In this document: piece after piece, positions 1-9,338 of the stretch
Layout: every line of letters starts with the position of its first letter
How positions within the stretch are numbered: position 1 is the first letter of the stretch
From: Bog-473 sp963791995
Lineage (GTDB): Bacteria; Actinomycetota; Acidimicrobiia; Acidimicrobiales; RAAP-2
Reading direction: 5' to 3'
DNA length: 64,000 nt
NCBI GenBank assembly: GCA_963791995.1
Contig: CAWBUQ010000005.1
Coordinates: 142,696-206,695, forward strand
Translations under genes and position numbers: made by a program
The notes under the pieces: generated by a model
The model's input: the letters and a program-made list of their open reading frames with translations, nothing else
The model's database searches: none
Told to the model about the DNA's origin: nothing

Positions 1-26
1 CCACCCAAGCCCGGCACTGGTGAAGA

Positions 27-1695
27 ATGAGGCTCATGACCGAGCGCGTTGGCAGCAGTTCAGCGCGCTCGGGCAGTGGCATCGTCCTCCTGACCCTGGC
101 GGCCGCGCAGTTCCTCATGACCCTCGACAGCTCGGTCATGAACGTGTCCATCGCCACTGTGGCCAAGGACGTGGGCACCACGGTCACGGGGATCCAGCTC
201 GCCATCACCCTTTACACACTGGTCATGGCGGCCTTCATGATCACCGGCGGCAAGATCGGCCAGATCCTCGGCCGCAAGCGCGCCTTCGCCCTCGGCTGCG
301 TGGTCTACGGCAGCGGTTCCCTCATCACCGCCATCGCCGGCTCGTTGCCCGTCCTCATCATCGGCTGGTCGATCCTGGAGGGTCTGGGGGCGGCGCTCAT
401 CATGCCCGCCGTCGTCGCATTGGTCGCGACGAACTTCGGTGCCGAGGAGCGACCGCGCGCCTACGGCCTCGTCGCGTCGGCCGGTGCGATCGCAGTGGCC
501 GTCGGGCCTCTGGTCGGTGGCCTGTGCACGACCTATCTGACCTGGCGAGTGGTCTTCTACGGCGAAGTCGTCATCGTCCTTGGCATCCTCGCCCTGTCGC
601 GGCGCATGGCCGACTCGCCGCCGCGAGGAGGGCGTGCACCTCGACCCGGTGGGCACGCTCCTGTCCGCCGCGGGTCTTGGGCTCTTCGTCTACGGCATCA
701 TCCGATCGGGCTCGTGGGGGCTCGTCCAGCCCAAGCCTGGCGCACCGGTCTGGCTCGGGATCTCTCCGGTCGTCTGGCTCGTCCTGGGCGGTGCAGGCGT
801 GCTGGCCCTGTTCTTGGTGTGGGAGGGACGCCGCCTGCACCGCGGTCAGTCGGCGCTGCTCGACCCCCGCCTGCTTCGCATACCCAGACTGCAAGCGGGA
901 CTGACGTCCTTCTTCTTCCAGTTCCTCCTCCAAGCTGGGCTCTTCTTCGTGATCCCCCTGTTCCTCTCGGTTGCACTGGGACTCTCCGCAGTGGCGACCG
1001 GTGTGCGCCTCCTCCCACTCTCCGTCACGCTCCTCGCGGCTGCGGTCGGGGTTCCCAAGCTCTTCCCCGCCGCGTCCCCCCGGCGGATCATCCGAATTGG
1101 TTTCGGCCTGCTTCTCCTGGGCATCGTCGTTCTCCTCGCTGCGCTCGACGCAGGTGCGGGGCCCGAGGTCGTCACGTGGCCCCTCCTCTTGATGGGCCTC
1201 GGCATCGGCAGCCTGGCGTCTCAGCTCGGCGCCGTCACGGTCTCTTCGGTGCCCGACTCCCAGAGCGGAGAGGTCGGGGGGATCCAGAACACGGTGACCA
1301 ACCTCGGCGCGTCGATCGGGACGGCCCTGACGGGGGCGGTCCTCATCGGGGTGCTCACCTCGACGTTCCTCGGCTCGGTGGCGGCGAACCCGGCTGTCCC
1401 ACAAGAGCTCTCGGCACGGGCACAGGTTGAGCTGTCGTCGGGCGTCCCGTTCGTCAGCGACGCCGATCTCAACGCCGCGCTCGACAAAGCCGGCGTCCCG
1501 CCGGCGACCGCTCAGGCCATCGTCGACGAGAACGCGACGAGCAGGATCAACGGGCTACGGGCCGCCCTGGCCGTCCTGGCGATGCTCGCGCTGGCCGCGC
1601 TCTTGTGCACCCGGCGCCTCCCGACCACACAACCTGGCGCGCCCGTCGCTCGGAAACAACGGAGACCGAAGGACGGTCCGCTCACCCCCGCCTGA
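27..1695 (+). CDS. MFS transporter, DHA2 (14-TM drug:H+ antiporter) family, frame broken
   Basis: Inner-membrane multidrug exporter of the EmrB/QacA type. The first part (27 to about 615) carries TM1 with the DHA2-type motif LDSSVMNVSIATVA, then GGKIGQILGRKR (MFS motif A) and the LVGG segment of the antiporter motif. The remaining helices continue in the next frame from about 615 to the stop at 1695. Joining the two gives roughly 550 residues, normal for 14-TM members. The break falls in a GC-rich CCGCCGCGAGG stretch and behaves as one surplus base. ATGs at 27 and 36 are both possible. The gene meets the oppositely oriented zinc-ribbon gene tail to tail with a 14-bp overlap. Substrate unknown. 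Confidence 0.85.
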
Positions 1696-2077
1696 GGGTG
1701 ATGCTGCACCACGCACGTTTGCGGCACGACGGGCAGGTCATGCGATGGTCGAAGCGCCGCCGCGGCCGCCAGATCCCTATGGGGAATTGGAAGATCACCA
1801 TGTCCAAGAACCCCACGTGCGAAGTTTGCTTGCAACGCTGGCACTCCACCTTGAAGGCCCCGCGCTCGGCAAGGGGGTTCTCCGAGGCGGCGGCGAGGCT
1901 GTCGGACTGAGGCGGGGCGGCAGAGAAGAGGGCTCGCTTACCCAGGGGCCGCGCCACCGTTGCGCCCGCACTCTCTGATCCCACGCCGCCCGACTGGGTA
2001 GGAGCGGCCCAGAAGAGCGCACGCTTGCCGAGCGGGTCGGGTTCCTTCTCGCTCGGGGCCTCCGTCGCGTCAGGCAC
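1682..2077 (-). CDS. small zinc-ribbon-like protein downstream of parA
   Basis: A 131-residue protein that starts at a GTG overlapping the parA stop codon, so the two genes are translationally coupled. The N-terminal half holds two copies of a short motif, LGKRALFWAAP and LGKRALFSAAP, about 30 residues apart. The C-terminal half has CQRC and CPSC pairs that could bind one zinc, around a hydrophobic FLDMVIFQFPIGIW stretch. I recall similar proteins beside ParA in Acidimicrobiia, but no function is known to me. The longer upstream ATG would run deep into parA and is rejected as a start. Confidence 0.7.
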   Translation of the reverse strand: MPDATEAPSEKEPDPLGKRALFWAAPTQSGGVGSESAGATVARPLGKRALFSAAPPQSDSLAAASENPLAERGAFKVECQRCKQTSHVGFLDMVIFQFPIGIWRPRRRFDHRMTCPSCRKRAWCSITLRRG

Positions 2078-2843
2078 TGAGCATGGCGTCGTAGACCCGG
2101 ATGGACAGCGAGCGATAGGCCACTGCACCCGGCGACGTCGGCGCGTGCTGCAACACCGAGCGGCCGAAGCCCGGGGCCTCGGCGAAACGCACGGACTTCG
2201 GAACGGGTGGCTCGAAGACGTGAAGGCCGTAGCGCTCCCCTACCTCGCACCAGACCTGGCGCGAGAGCGTGGTGCGGCTGTCGAACATGGTGGCGATGAC
2301 GCCAAGCACGCGCAGCTTCTCGTTGGCGAACTGGCGGACGTCCTCGATCGTCTCGAGCAGCTGGCCGACGCCTCGATTGCTCAACGCCTCGCACTGCATC
2401 GGGACGATGACAGCCTCGGCGGCGGTGAGCCCGTTGATCGTGAGCACGCCGAGCGAAGGAGGACAGTCGATGAGAACGGCGTCGTAGTCGTCGAGAACGG
2501 GCAGCAGTGCGCGGGCCAGCACGTGCTCGCGGCCGGTGCGGCTCAAGAGATGCACCTCGGCACCGGCGAGGTCGATCGTTGCCGGGACGACTGACAACCC
2601 CGGCACACCCGGCACCGGCTGGATCACATCGGCCATGCGCGACCGGCGGACCAACACGTCGTGAAGGGACGCGGAAAGGTTGTCGGGGTCAAGGCCGAGT
2701 GAATAGGTCAAGCAGGCTTGCGGGTCGAGGTCCACGACCAGGAGTCGCCGCCCTTGTTCCGCCAAGGCCACTCCGAGCGACTGCACGGTGGTCGTCTTGG
2801 CGACGCCGCCCTTCTGGTTGGCGACGGCGATGACTTTGACCAT
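2070..2843 (-). CDS. parA: ParA family partitioning ATPase
   Basis: A 257-residue ParA/MinD-type ATPase. The deviant Walker A KGGVAKTT is at residues 11-18, Walker A' VVDLDPQ is near 36-42, and DCPPS of Walker B is near 120. Such ATPases bind non-specific DNA as ATP dimers and move ParB-bound cargo. No parB is visible in the window; the only coupled partner is the zinc-ribbon gene that overlaps its stop. It is therefore probably an orphan ParA rather than the chromosomal parAB pair. The frame is intact. ATG start with no strong Shine-Dalgarno visible. Confidence 0.88.
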   Translation of the reverse strand: MVKVIAVANQKGGVAKTTTVQSLGVALAEQGRRLLVVDLDPQACLTYSLGLDPDNLSASLHDVLVRRSRMADVIQPVPGVPGLSVVPATIDLAGAEVHLLSRTGREHVLARALLPVLDDYDAVLIDCPPSLGVLTINGLTAAEAVIVPMQCEALSNRGVGQLLETIEDVRQFANEKLRVLGVIATMFDSRTTLSRQVWCEVGERYGLHVFEPPVPKSVRFAEAPGFGRSVLQHAPTSPGAVAYRSLSIRVYDAMLSA

Positions 2844-2901
2844 CGACGGAGTCTACGACTGCAACGCCGTTGTGTTCTCGAGGACAGATTCGCCGAACCC
2901 C

Positions 2902-4090
2902 TCAACGGCTGTAGGCCGCCTCCTCGCGGGCGACGTCGACGACCAGGTTGCCCAAGGCCAGGTTGACGTCTTGAAGGTGGTAGCCCCAGTTGGGCCCGAG
3001 CGGCGTCGTGAGGGGCGGCCGCGGGTCACCGGCCACGGCCGAGCTGGTCACCTGGAGCCACGATGCCCCGCCGCTCTGCTGGCATTGGGCGCTGTAGAGG
3101 GCGGGGAACGTCACCCAGGGCGTCCGCACCGGCACGCCCCTCGGCCTGGAGGTGACCGACAAGAAGTAGGGCTGCAGGCTGGCGGTCCCTGTCGAGAAGG
3201 TCACAGGGTTGACGCACGCGACCTGCTGGCCCGAAGTGGCGGTCTGGCCCGATTGCAGGCTCACGCCTCTGCCCGGGCGGGCGAAGAACGACGTGGCTGG
3301 AGGCATCGACCCGAAGCTCGAATAGGCGATCACGCAGCCGGTCTGTGAGGCCGAGCCGCACGTCGGGATGTTCTTGAAGCTCCCCCCGACGGTCTTACCC
3401 GTCGGCACCTGCACGTTGCCTCCCAAGATGATGGCGGAGAGCATGCGCCTGCGGAGGCCTTGGGAGGGGTCGACCTGAGCCTGCAAGAGCTTGATGAGCA
3501 TGGCCGCGCCCTGGGAGTGCCCGATGAAGACGATCGGCCTGCCGTGGTTGTCGTGGGCCAGGTAGTCCTTCCAGGCGGCAAGCAGGCTGCCGTAGGCCGT
3601 CGCGATCACGGCGGGATTCGTCGCCTGACCGCTGGCCAGCGCCCCGGCTGTCGCCTGGCGGTACATCGGCGCCCAGACGTTGCACACCTGTGAGAAGCGG
3701 GACGCCTGCGACACTGCCGCCACCCTCTCAGCGGGCTGCACGGTCAGATCGGCATTGGTCCCCGATTCGGTGGAGACCGTCGGGTACACGTAGAAGCAGT
3801 CGTAGCGCGGCGCGGAGCGCGCCGTCGGCGAGAGGACGAGCCTCGTGCCACCGTTCGCGGCCACGCTGGTCGCGGTGCGGGAAGACGCGCAGGGGTCGCC
3901 GGACTGGCCCGGGCGACAGAGCCAGACCGTCCTGGACGTGGCGTGCACCGGCCTCGCCGTGGCGCCGGCAGCCGTGGGCGCCACGGAGGAACCCGCAAGC
4001 ACGAGCACCGCCATCGTGCCGGCTGCGAGCAGGGCACTCGCCAGATGGGACCACGGGGCGCCGAGGTGAGGTTCGGTGCGAGCTGACCAT
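2902..4090 (-). CDS. secreted DUF3089 family lipase-like alpha/beta hydrolase, frame broken near the start
   Basis: Exported serine hydrolase of the DUF3089 family. The nucleophile elbow GHSQG is about 165 residues after the ATG at 4014, and the family signature YDCFYVYPTVS is near residue 70. The body (2902-4014) is open. The better start is ATG at 4090, preceded by GGAGG at the right distance. A +1 frame change before 4014 would give a proper signal peptide with a hydrophobic LASALLAAGTMAVLVLAG core. If the break is not an error, translation would have to begin at 4014 with a shortened leader. It is divergent from the MFS gene at 4298. Substrate unknown; members are annotated as putative lipases or esterases. 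Confidence 0.8.
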
Positions 4091-4297
4091 GCCGTTCCTC
4101 CGGATTCGAGGTTGAGCCGCCAACGTGGTCGTCACCGTACGCCACCGGCGACCTGGTGCGGGGGCGACCGGCGGACTGCCGAGCGGTCGCCGGTGACCGC
4201 ATAAGGTCGAAGCAGAAATTCGCTCAGCGACGACCACCCGTCGCGTCGACCGGTCGGCCGGACTCAGGATCCACCCGACAGAAAGCCCGCAGTCGTC

Positions 4298-5771
4298 ATG
4301 CCCCGCTTCAACCAGAAGATCGTCGTGGGCACCGTGTTCGTGTCCGCAATGTTCATGAACATCATGGACATCACGATCGTGAACGTGGCATTGCCCACGA
4401 TCGGCCGAGATTTCGACATCGCTCCCACCGCGGTGGACGGGATCGTGATCGCCTACCTGGTGAGCCTGGCCGTCTTCATCCCCGCCTCGGGCTGGTTGGG
4501 CGACCGCTTCGGCGGCAAGCGGGTGCTGCTCATCGCGATCGCCGTATTCACCGTCGGGTCCGTCCTGTGCGGCGTGGCGCAGAACATGACCCAGCTCGTC
4601 GTATTCCGGGTCCTCCAAGGCGCCGGCGGCGGCATGATGGCCCCGGTCGGCATGGCGATGCTGTACCGGGTCTTCCCACCCGCCGAACGGGTCCGGGCTG
4701 CAAGCATCCTGACCGTTCCCACCACCCTCGCCCCAGCCCTCGGACCCGTCCTCGGGGGGCTGCTGGTCACGACCTTGACGTGGCGCTGGGTCTTCTTCGT
4801 GAACCTACCCCTCGGCATCGCCGCCATCGCCTTCGGCGCGCTCTTCCTCGAGCGCTCCGCCCCGATGGACGCGGGACGGCTCGACGTCCCCGGATTCGTG
4901 CTCGGCGGCGCCGGCCTCGGACTGTTGATGTACGGGGTGTCCGAGGGCCCGTTGCAGTCGTGGTCCTCCCCCGAAGTCATCGCGACCTGCGTTTCCGGGG
5001 TCGTGCTCCTGTCGGTGTTCGTCTTGGTCGAGTTACGCACGACGAGGCCGATGGTCGACCTGCACCTGCTCAAGGGGCGGCTGTTCCGCTCGACCAACGT
5101 CGTGATGTTCCTCGCCGCAGCGGCTTTCCTCGGGACCCTCTACCTCGTCCCGCTGTATTTCCAGGATGCGCGCGGGCTCTCCGCCCTGCAGTCGGGGCTC
5201 TCGACCTTTCCCGAGGCGTTCGGCGTCATGATCGGCGCCCAGTTCGCCAGCCGGCTGATCTACCCGCGCATCGGGCCGCGTCGTCACATCACCGGCGGAC
5301 TTCTCGGCCTTGCCCTGTGCATGGTCCTGCTGACCCAGGTCACCGTGACGACGAACCTGTGGCTGGTCCGTGCAGTGATGTTCTTGCTGGGCTTGACGAT
5401 GGCGCAGGTGATGGTCCCGAACCAGGCTGCGTCCTTCGCCATGATCTCGGGCGAGTCGATGGGCCGGGCGTCCACCTTCTTCAACACCATGCGCCAGGTC
5501 GGGAGCGCGACCGGGGTTGCGGTGCTCTCCACCGTGCTGATCGGGGTCGGCTCAGCCCATGGGAAGCGGCGCGGGCGCCTCACCCGACATCACCGCCTAC
5601 CACTGGGCCTTCGTCACCGCCGCCTGCTTCGCGTTGGCAGCCGTTGCCTTCTCGCTGACCATCCACGACAGCGACGCGGCCGAGACCATCGTGCGGCGAC
5701 CGCGGCGGCGGCGGACCGCAGCGCTCGAGCCTCGAGAGGTGCGGGTGCCAGAGGGCAGCGTCGTCGCGTGA
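4298..5771 (+). CDS. MFS transporter, DHA2 family, frame broken near the end
   Basis: Second EmrB/QacA-type 14-TM exporter, about 490 residues. Visible are MDITIVNVALP in TM1, GWLGDRFGGKR (motif A) and LGPVLGG (antiporter motif C type). The frame is open from 4298 to about 5555. The last two helices (ITAYHWAFVTAACFALAAV) lie one frame on and end at 5771. Without correction the reading frame runs into the next gene and would predict a false 685-residue fusion. The break sits in CATGGGAAG, where one fewer G restores the protein. Its stop overlaps the GTG of the LOG gene (GTGA), so the two are probably co-transcribed. Confidence 0.86.
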
Positions 5772-6355
5772 GCGACATCGCCATGATCTGCGTGTTCTGT
5801 GGATCGAGCGCAGGTTCCGACACCGCGTTCGCCGAGAATGCCCGCGAGCTGGGAACCGCTCTGGCCGATCGCGGCATCGGGCTGGTCTACGGCGGCGCCT
5901 CGGTCGGCCTGATGGGTGTCCTCGCCGACGCCGCCATCGCAGCAGGCGGGCAGGCCACCGGGGTCATCACCGAGGCGCTGGCCGGCCACGAGATCGCGCA
6001 CGGCTCGCTCAGCGATCTGCGCGTCGTGCGCACGATGCACGAACGCAAGGCGCTCATGTCCGAGTTGGCCGACGCCTTCGTCATGTTGCCCGGCGGCTTC
6101 GGGACCTACGAGGAGTTCATGGAATCGGTCACCTGGGCCCAGCTGGGGATCCACGACAAGCGCTGCGGCATCCTCAACGTGCACGGGTTCTTCGACCACC
6201 TGCTCACCTTCGTGGGTCACGCCGTCGATCAGGGGTTTATCAAGGCGCGCCAGGTCGACGGTCTCGTCGTCAGCGACAGGGTCGAGGTGCTTCTCGACGG
6301 GTTGGCCGGTTCGGCGTCCGTCGGCGCATCAGGTGGCGGCGCGATAGAGGATTGA
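5768..6355 (+). CDS. LOG family protein (TIGR00730; cytokinin riboside 5'-monophosphate phosphoribohydrolase-like)
   Basis: A 195-residue Rossmann-like LOG protein. The family hydrolyses N6-modified AMP to base plus ribose-5-phosphate; in bacteria the true substrate is often unclear. The signature PGGFGTYEE (PGGxGTxxE) lies near residue 115, and VFCGSS and YGGASVGLMG bind the nucleotide. I place the start at the GTG that overlaps the MFS stop, because ICVFCGSS should follow within about ten residues. The 3' end overlaps the convergent secreted-protein gene by about 25 bp. Confidence 0.88.
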   Translation: MSDIAMICVFCGSSAGSDTAFAENARELGTALADRGIGLVYGGASVGLMGVLADAAIAAGGQATGVITEALAGHEIAHGSLSDLRVVRTMHERKALMSELADAFVMLPGGFGTYEEFMESVTWAQLGIHDKRCGILNVHGFFDHLLTFVGHAVDQGFIKARQVDGLVVSDRVEVLLDGLAGSASVGASGGGAIED

Positions 6356-7486
6356 AGTTCCGGGAGCATTCCCCGGTGCCAAGGCGTACACGTCGGCGCC
6401 GACGGCGGCGAGATCGGCGCTGCCAATGCCGTCACAGGCATTCAGCGCGACCAACGTGGTGGCGTCGAACTCTCGGCCCGACGACGGGTCGACCCGCACG
6501 AGCTGCATCGGTCGGCTGCACGTGGTGCCCGATGCGAGGTCCCAGAGCCGCGCCCCGCCCGCCGCCGCCACCAAGGGAACGTCACTGGTGTCCTCCACCG
6601 GGGAGGTGAGCGCCACGCTGCCGTCCGCCCGCAGCGCCACCAGGCCGCGTCGTCACCGAGGTCGTGGCCGAGCCCTTGGAACCCTTGGCTTGGCCATAGG
6701 ACGCGATACCCGCCCAGACGAGGTCACCGACGGCGGCCAGCCACATCACCGAGCTCTGGCGGGCAGCCGGACCGGCATACGCCCTCGTGCCTGTCGCGGC
6801 ACCGGGCCGCACCCATTCGACGCCGGGCGGCCCACCCGGGCCGCCGCCGAGCCAGGTGCCCGCGCCATTGGCTGCAATGGCGGGAAAGATCCCACCTATC
6901 CCGGGCACGGAGCCGATCGTGGACTCGACAGCCCCGCTGGTGGGCGAGATGCGCACGACCGCCGGCGTGGCGGCGGGGTACCGGTACCCGTAGAGCCAGA
7001 GCGCGCCGTCGCCGTAGGTGAATCCCATGTGGGCGATCGCGCTCCCGACGTTGTTGAGGACGACCGGGGACATCACCTGGGCCACGTGGGTAGCCGGATC
7101 GAAGACTTCGACGTGATAGGCCCGGACGTTGTCGGCCGACAGACCTTGCGTCGCCACGAGATAGATCCGACCATCGCCCGTCGTGACGTACGACGCGCAC
7201 GCGGGCAGGGGAACAAGCGTCGACGTCATGGTCGCCGGCGTAACCTCGTCCAGGGCGCAGTCGGTGGCGGGATTCTTCCTGTGCTGCCCAGGACCCAGAT
7301 CTTGCCCGCCGCGGCGACGACCTCCTGGGCCACGAACGAGGCGGGCAAAGTCGTCGACGTGAGCCGCACGGCACGCGCCCCTCGGACGGCCGACGCAGAT
7401 GCGGCCGCTCCCACCGGTGCCACCGATGCCAGCAGGGCGACCATGGTCAACGCCGAGAGCCCGACGACGGTTGCGGGACGGCGCAC
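6329..7486 (-). CDS. secreted beta-propeller-like hypothetical protein, two frame breaks
   Basis: Predicted exported protein of about 385 residues. GTG at 7486 gives a signal peptide (TVVGLSALTMVALLASVAP...AAASA). The mature part has repeated strand-turn units of the style KIWVLGSTGR, GRIYLVATQG, GALWLYGYRYP and DVYALAPGN, which suggests a six- or seven-bladed propeller. Frame breaks near 7275 and 6645 separate three stretches that join into one sensible protein. The start lies 9 nt after the corrected stop of the DUF5990 gene, so the pair is likely one transcript. Role unknown; no catalytic motif seen. Confidence 0.55.
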
Positions 7487-7494
7487 CGTCGTGC

Positions 7495-7957
7495 TCAGGA
7501 CCCGGCGACCCACTTGATCGCCGATGGTCGTACAGCCGGCGCACAATGGGTTTCCTCTGTCGTCGGTCAAGCCGAGCACCCCCACGAGCACACCGGAGTC
7601 GACCGCCCGGCGCGCCACCTCGGCCGGCACATCGCCGAGCATGAGTTTGGCCCGGCGAAACATCGTGAAGGTGCCGTCTTCTTCGACGACACCCCAGGAG
7701 AGATAGATGAAGCGGCGTCCGGGACCACCTTGGATGTACGGGCCGGTGAACTCGACGCCTCCGTCTGGATTCTCCGCCGCCTTGCACTCGAGCTCCCACG
7801 TCGCGTCCGCCGCGTCGCCTCTGACCATTCCCAGGAGCTCCGACGGCTTGTTGCGCCGCTGCACGGCGACATGGATGTTGGTGTGACCCTGCGGTCGCTC
7901 GGGACTCGGTCCGCACGACGCCCCGGGGAGATTGCGTCCCACTAGTCGGATGCGCAC
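7495..7957 (-). CDS. DUF5990 family protein, frame broken near the C terminus
   Basis: Matches the DUF5990 pattern as I recall it: an N-terminal VRIRLVGRNLPG strand, IHVAVQRR, then GPYIQGGPGRRFIYLSWG and MFRRAKLMLGDVP. In the first frame the protein would run on into the signal peptide of the next gene. One base forward near 7540 gives the usual ending AVRPSAIKWVAGS and a TGA at 7495. GTG at 7957 is chosen because the conserved N-terminal strand begins there. Function unknown; the family is small, cytoplasmic and widespread in actinobacteria. Confidence 0.7.
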
Positions 7958-8175
7958 CGGCCCAGTATGGCCGCGGCCCGCGCCCGAATCACTGCGTCTC
8001 GAGAAGGGAGCCCGAGGATGCACGCGCTGACGACAAGATCTCGAGCGCCGGCACTGTCACATTGCGTTCCCGCGGCCGGTTCACAGTCGACCCGCACGTG
8101 GATTACCAGCTCATGCCCCGAGCTGGCGGTCTGCAATGTGTTACACATCTCGGTCTTCGATGTCTTGAACATCAC

Positions 8176-8212
8176 AAGAGCGCCCCGGGCAGTCTAAGAG
8201 CGCCCCGGGCAG
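8176..8212. repeat. 17-bp direct repeat copying the tRNA-Arg 3' end
   Basis: AAGAGCGCCCCGGGCAG occurs at 8176-8192 and again at 8196-8212, separated by TCT. The second copy includes the last 12 bases of the tRNA-Arg gene; the first lies just beyond it. This could be a short tandem duplication or a trace of recombination at the tRNA 3' end. Confidence 0.8.
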
Positions 8213-8274
8213 GATTCGAACCTGCGTAAAACGGATTAGAAGTCCGTTGCCTAAGTCCGCTCGGCCACCGGGGC
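8201..8274 (-). tRNA. tRNA-Arg (anticodon TCT)
   Basis: Minus-strand cloverleaf of 74 nt. The acceptor GCCCCGG pairs with CCGGGGC. The anticodon stem ACGGA/TCCGT encloses the loop CTTCTAA, so the anticodon is TCT, reading AGA and AGG. The T-arm GCAGG-TTCGAAT-CCTGC is perfect. CCA is not encoded. Confidence 0.93.
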
Positions 8275-8410
8275 ATGCCAGCGTCTGGCTGACCCATGAC
8301 AGCCTTCCATAGCTCGTTTTGGGCCTGGTGCATGCGGCGCGCCGGTGCTCGCCAACCTCGCTCAGGCGTGCCAATCGGTCCCGGTCCGGTGTGCCACACT
8401 TGTGCCCCTC

Positions 8411-8485
8411 GGTGGGCGTAGCTCAGTTGGTTAGAGCGCCAGGTTGTGGTCCTGGAGGTCGGGGGTTCGAGACCCCTCGCTCACC
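8411..8485 (+). tRNA. tRNA-His (anticodon GTG)
   Basis: Cloverleaf with acceptor GTGGGCG/CGCTCAC and the extra 5' G(-1) at 8411 facing the discriminator C at 8485, the hallmark of tRNA-His. The anticodon stem CCAGG/CCTGG holds the loop TTGTGGT, anticodon GTG. The T-arm is GGGGG-TTCGAGA-CCCCT. CCA is not encoded. The SDR gene begins 67 bp downstream. Confidence 0.95.
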
Positions 8486-8552
8486 CCGATAGATGCCGGG
8501 ACCCGTCGGGTCGCCGGTACACGACCGGCGGTTTGGCTGGGGAGGTTCGAGA

Positions 8553-9338
8553 GTGGATCCTGGGACGGAGGGCCGTACGGTCCTCGTGACTGGCGCGTCG
8601 TCGGGCATCGGCGCCGCTCTGGCACGCGAGTTGGCGGCACGGGGTGACACCGTCGCCCTGGTGGCACGCCGCGCCGAACGATTGGACGAGGTGCTCGCCG
8701 ACTGCCGAGCCACCTCGCCGGCCTCCGCGCGCTGGGCCGCCGACCTCGCCGACCCGACGGCGGCCGCCGACCTCGCGATCGAGATCTGGGATCACTTCGG
8801 CGGCCTCGACGTCGTCGTCAACAACGCCGCCGTCCCCATGCGCAGACACGTCACCCGCCTCTCCATGGACGAAGTCGAGCGGACGATGCGAATCAACTAC
8901 CTCTCCCCCGTCGCCATCTCGCTGGCCCTCCTCCCGAGGATGCTGGCCCGGGCGTCGGGCATCATCGTCAACGTCTCGAGCCTCGGTGGTCGCCTGGGGA
9001 TCACCGCGGAGGCGGCGTACTCGGGCTCGAAGTTCGCGCTCGCCGGCTGGAGCGAGTCCATGGCGATCGACCTCGACGGGACGGGCGTCACCATCAAGCT
9101 GATCCTCCCCGGGGCCATCGACACCGAGATCTGGGACCAACCCGACAACGACGACCCTCTCTACGACGGTCCGAAGGAGCCGCCGGAGGCCATCGCGGCC
9201 GCGCTGGCCGATGCCATCGACAGTGACCGTTTCGAGCACTACCTGCCCGACATGAAGGCCGTGATCGAAGCCAAGACCGCAGACATCGACAGCTTCATGA
9301 TCGGCATGCGCGCAATCTCCCAGCAGGGCGGGTCATGA
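8553..9338 (+). CDS. short-chain dehydrogenase/reductase (SDR)
   Basis: A 261-residue classical SDR that oxidises or reduces an alcohol/ketone with NAD(P). TGASSGIG of the nucleotide-binding turn is near residues 11-18, NNAA follows near 89, and the catalytic Ser and YSGSK triad come after NVSSLGG. The GTG at 8553 is preceded by GGGGAGG at good distance; upstream in-frame codons fall in the tRNA leader. It overlaps the zinc alcohol dehydrogenase by ATGA, so the two form an operon. Substrate unknown; the partner suggests alcohol or polyol oxidation. Confidence 0.9.
   Translation: MDPGTEGRTVLVTGASSGIGAALARELAARGDTVALVARRAERLDEVLADCRATSPASARWAADLADPTAAADLAIEIWDHFGGLDVVVNNAAVPMRRHVTRLSMDEVERTMRINYLSPVAISLALLPRMLARASGIIVNVSSLGGRLGITAEAAYSGSKFALAGWSESMAIDLDGTGVTIKLILPGAIDTEIWDQPDNDDPLYDGPKEPPEAIAAALADAIDSDRFEHYLPDMKAVIEAKTADIDSFMIGMRAISQQGGS

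Noticed and set aside
4298..6355. A 685-residue open frame joining an MFS transporter to a LOG protein
   Set aside because: The last MFS helices are found one frame over and end at 5771, overlapping the GTG of LOG; the fusion is an artefact of the frame break.
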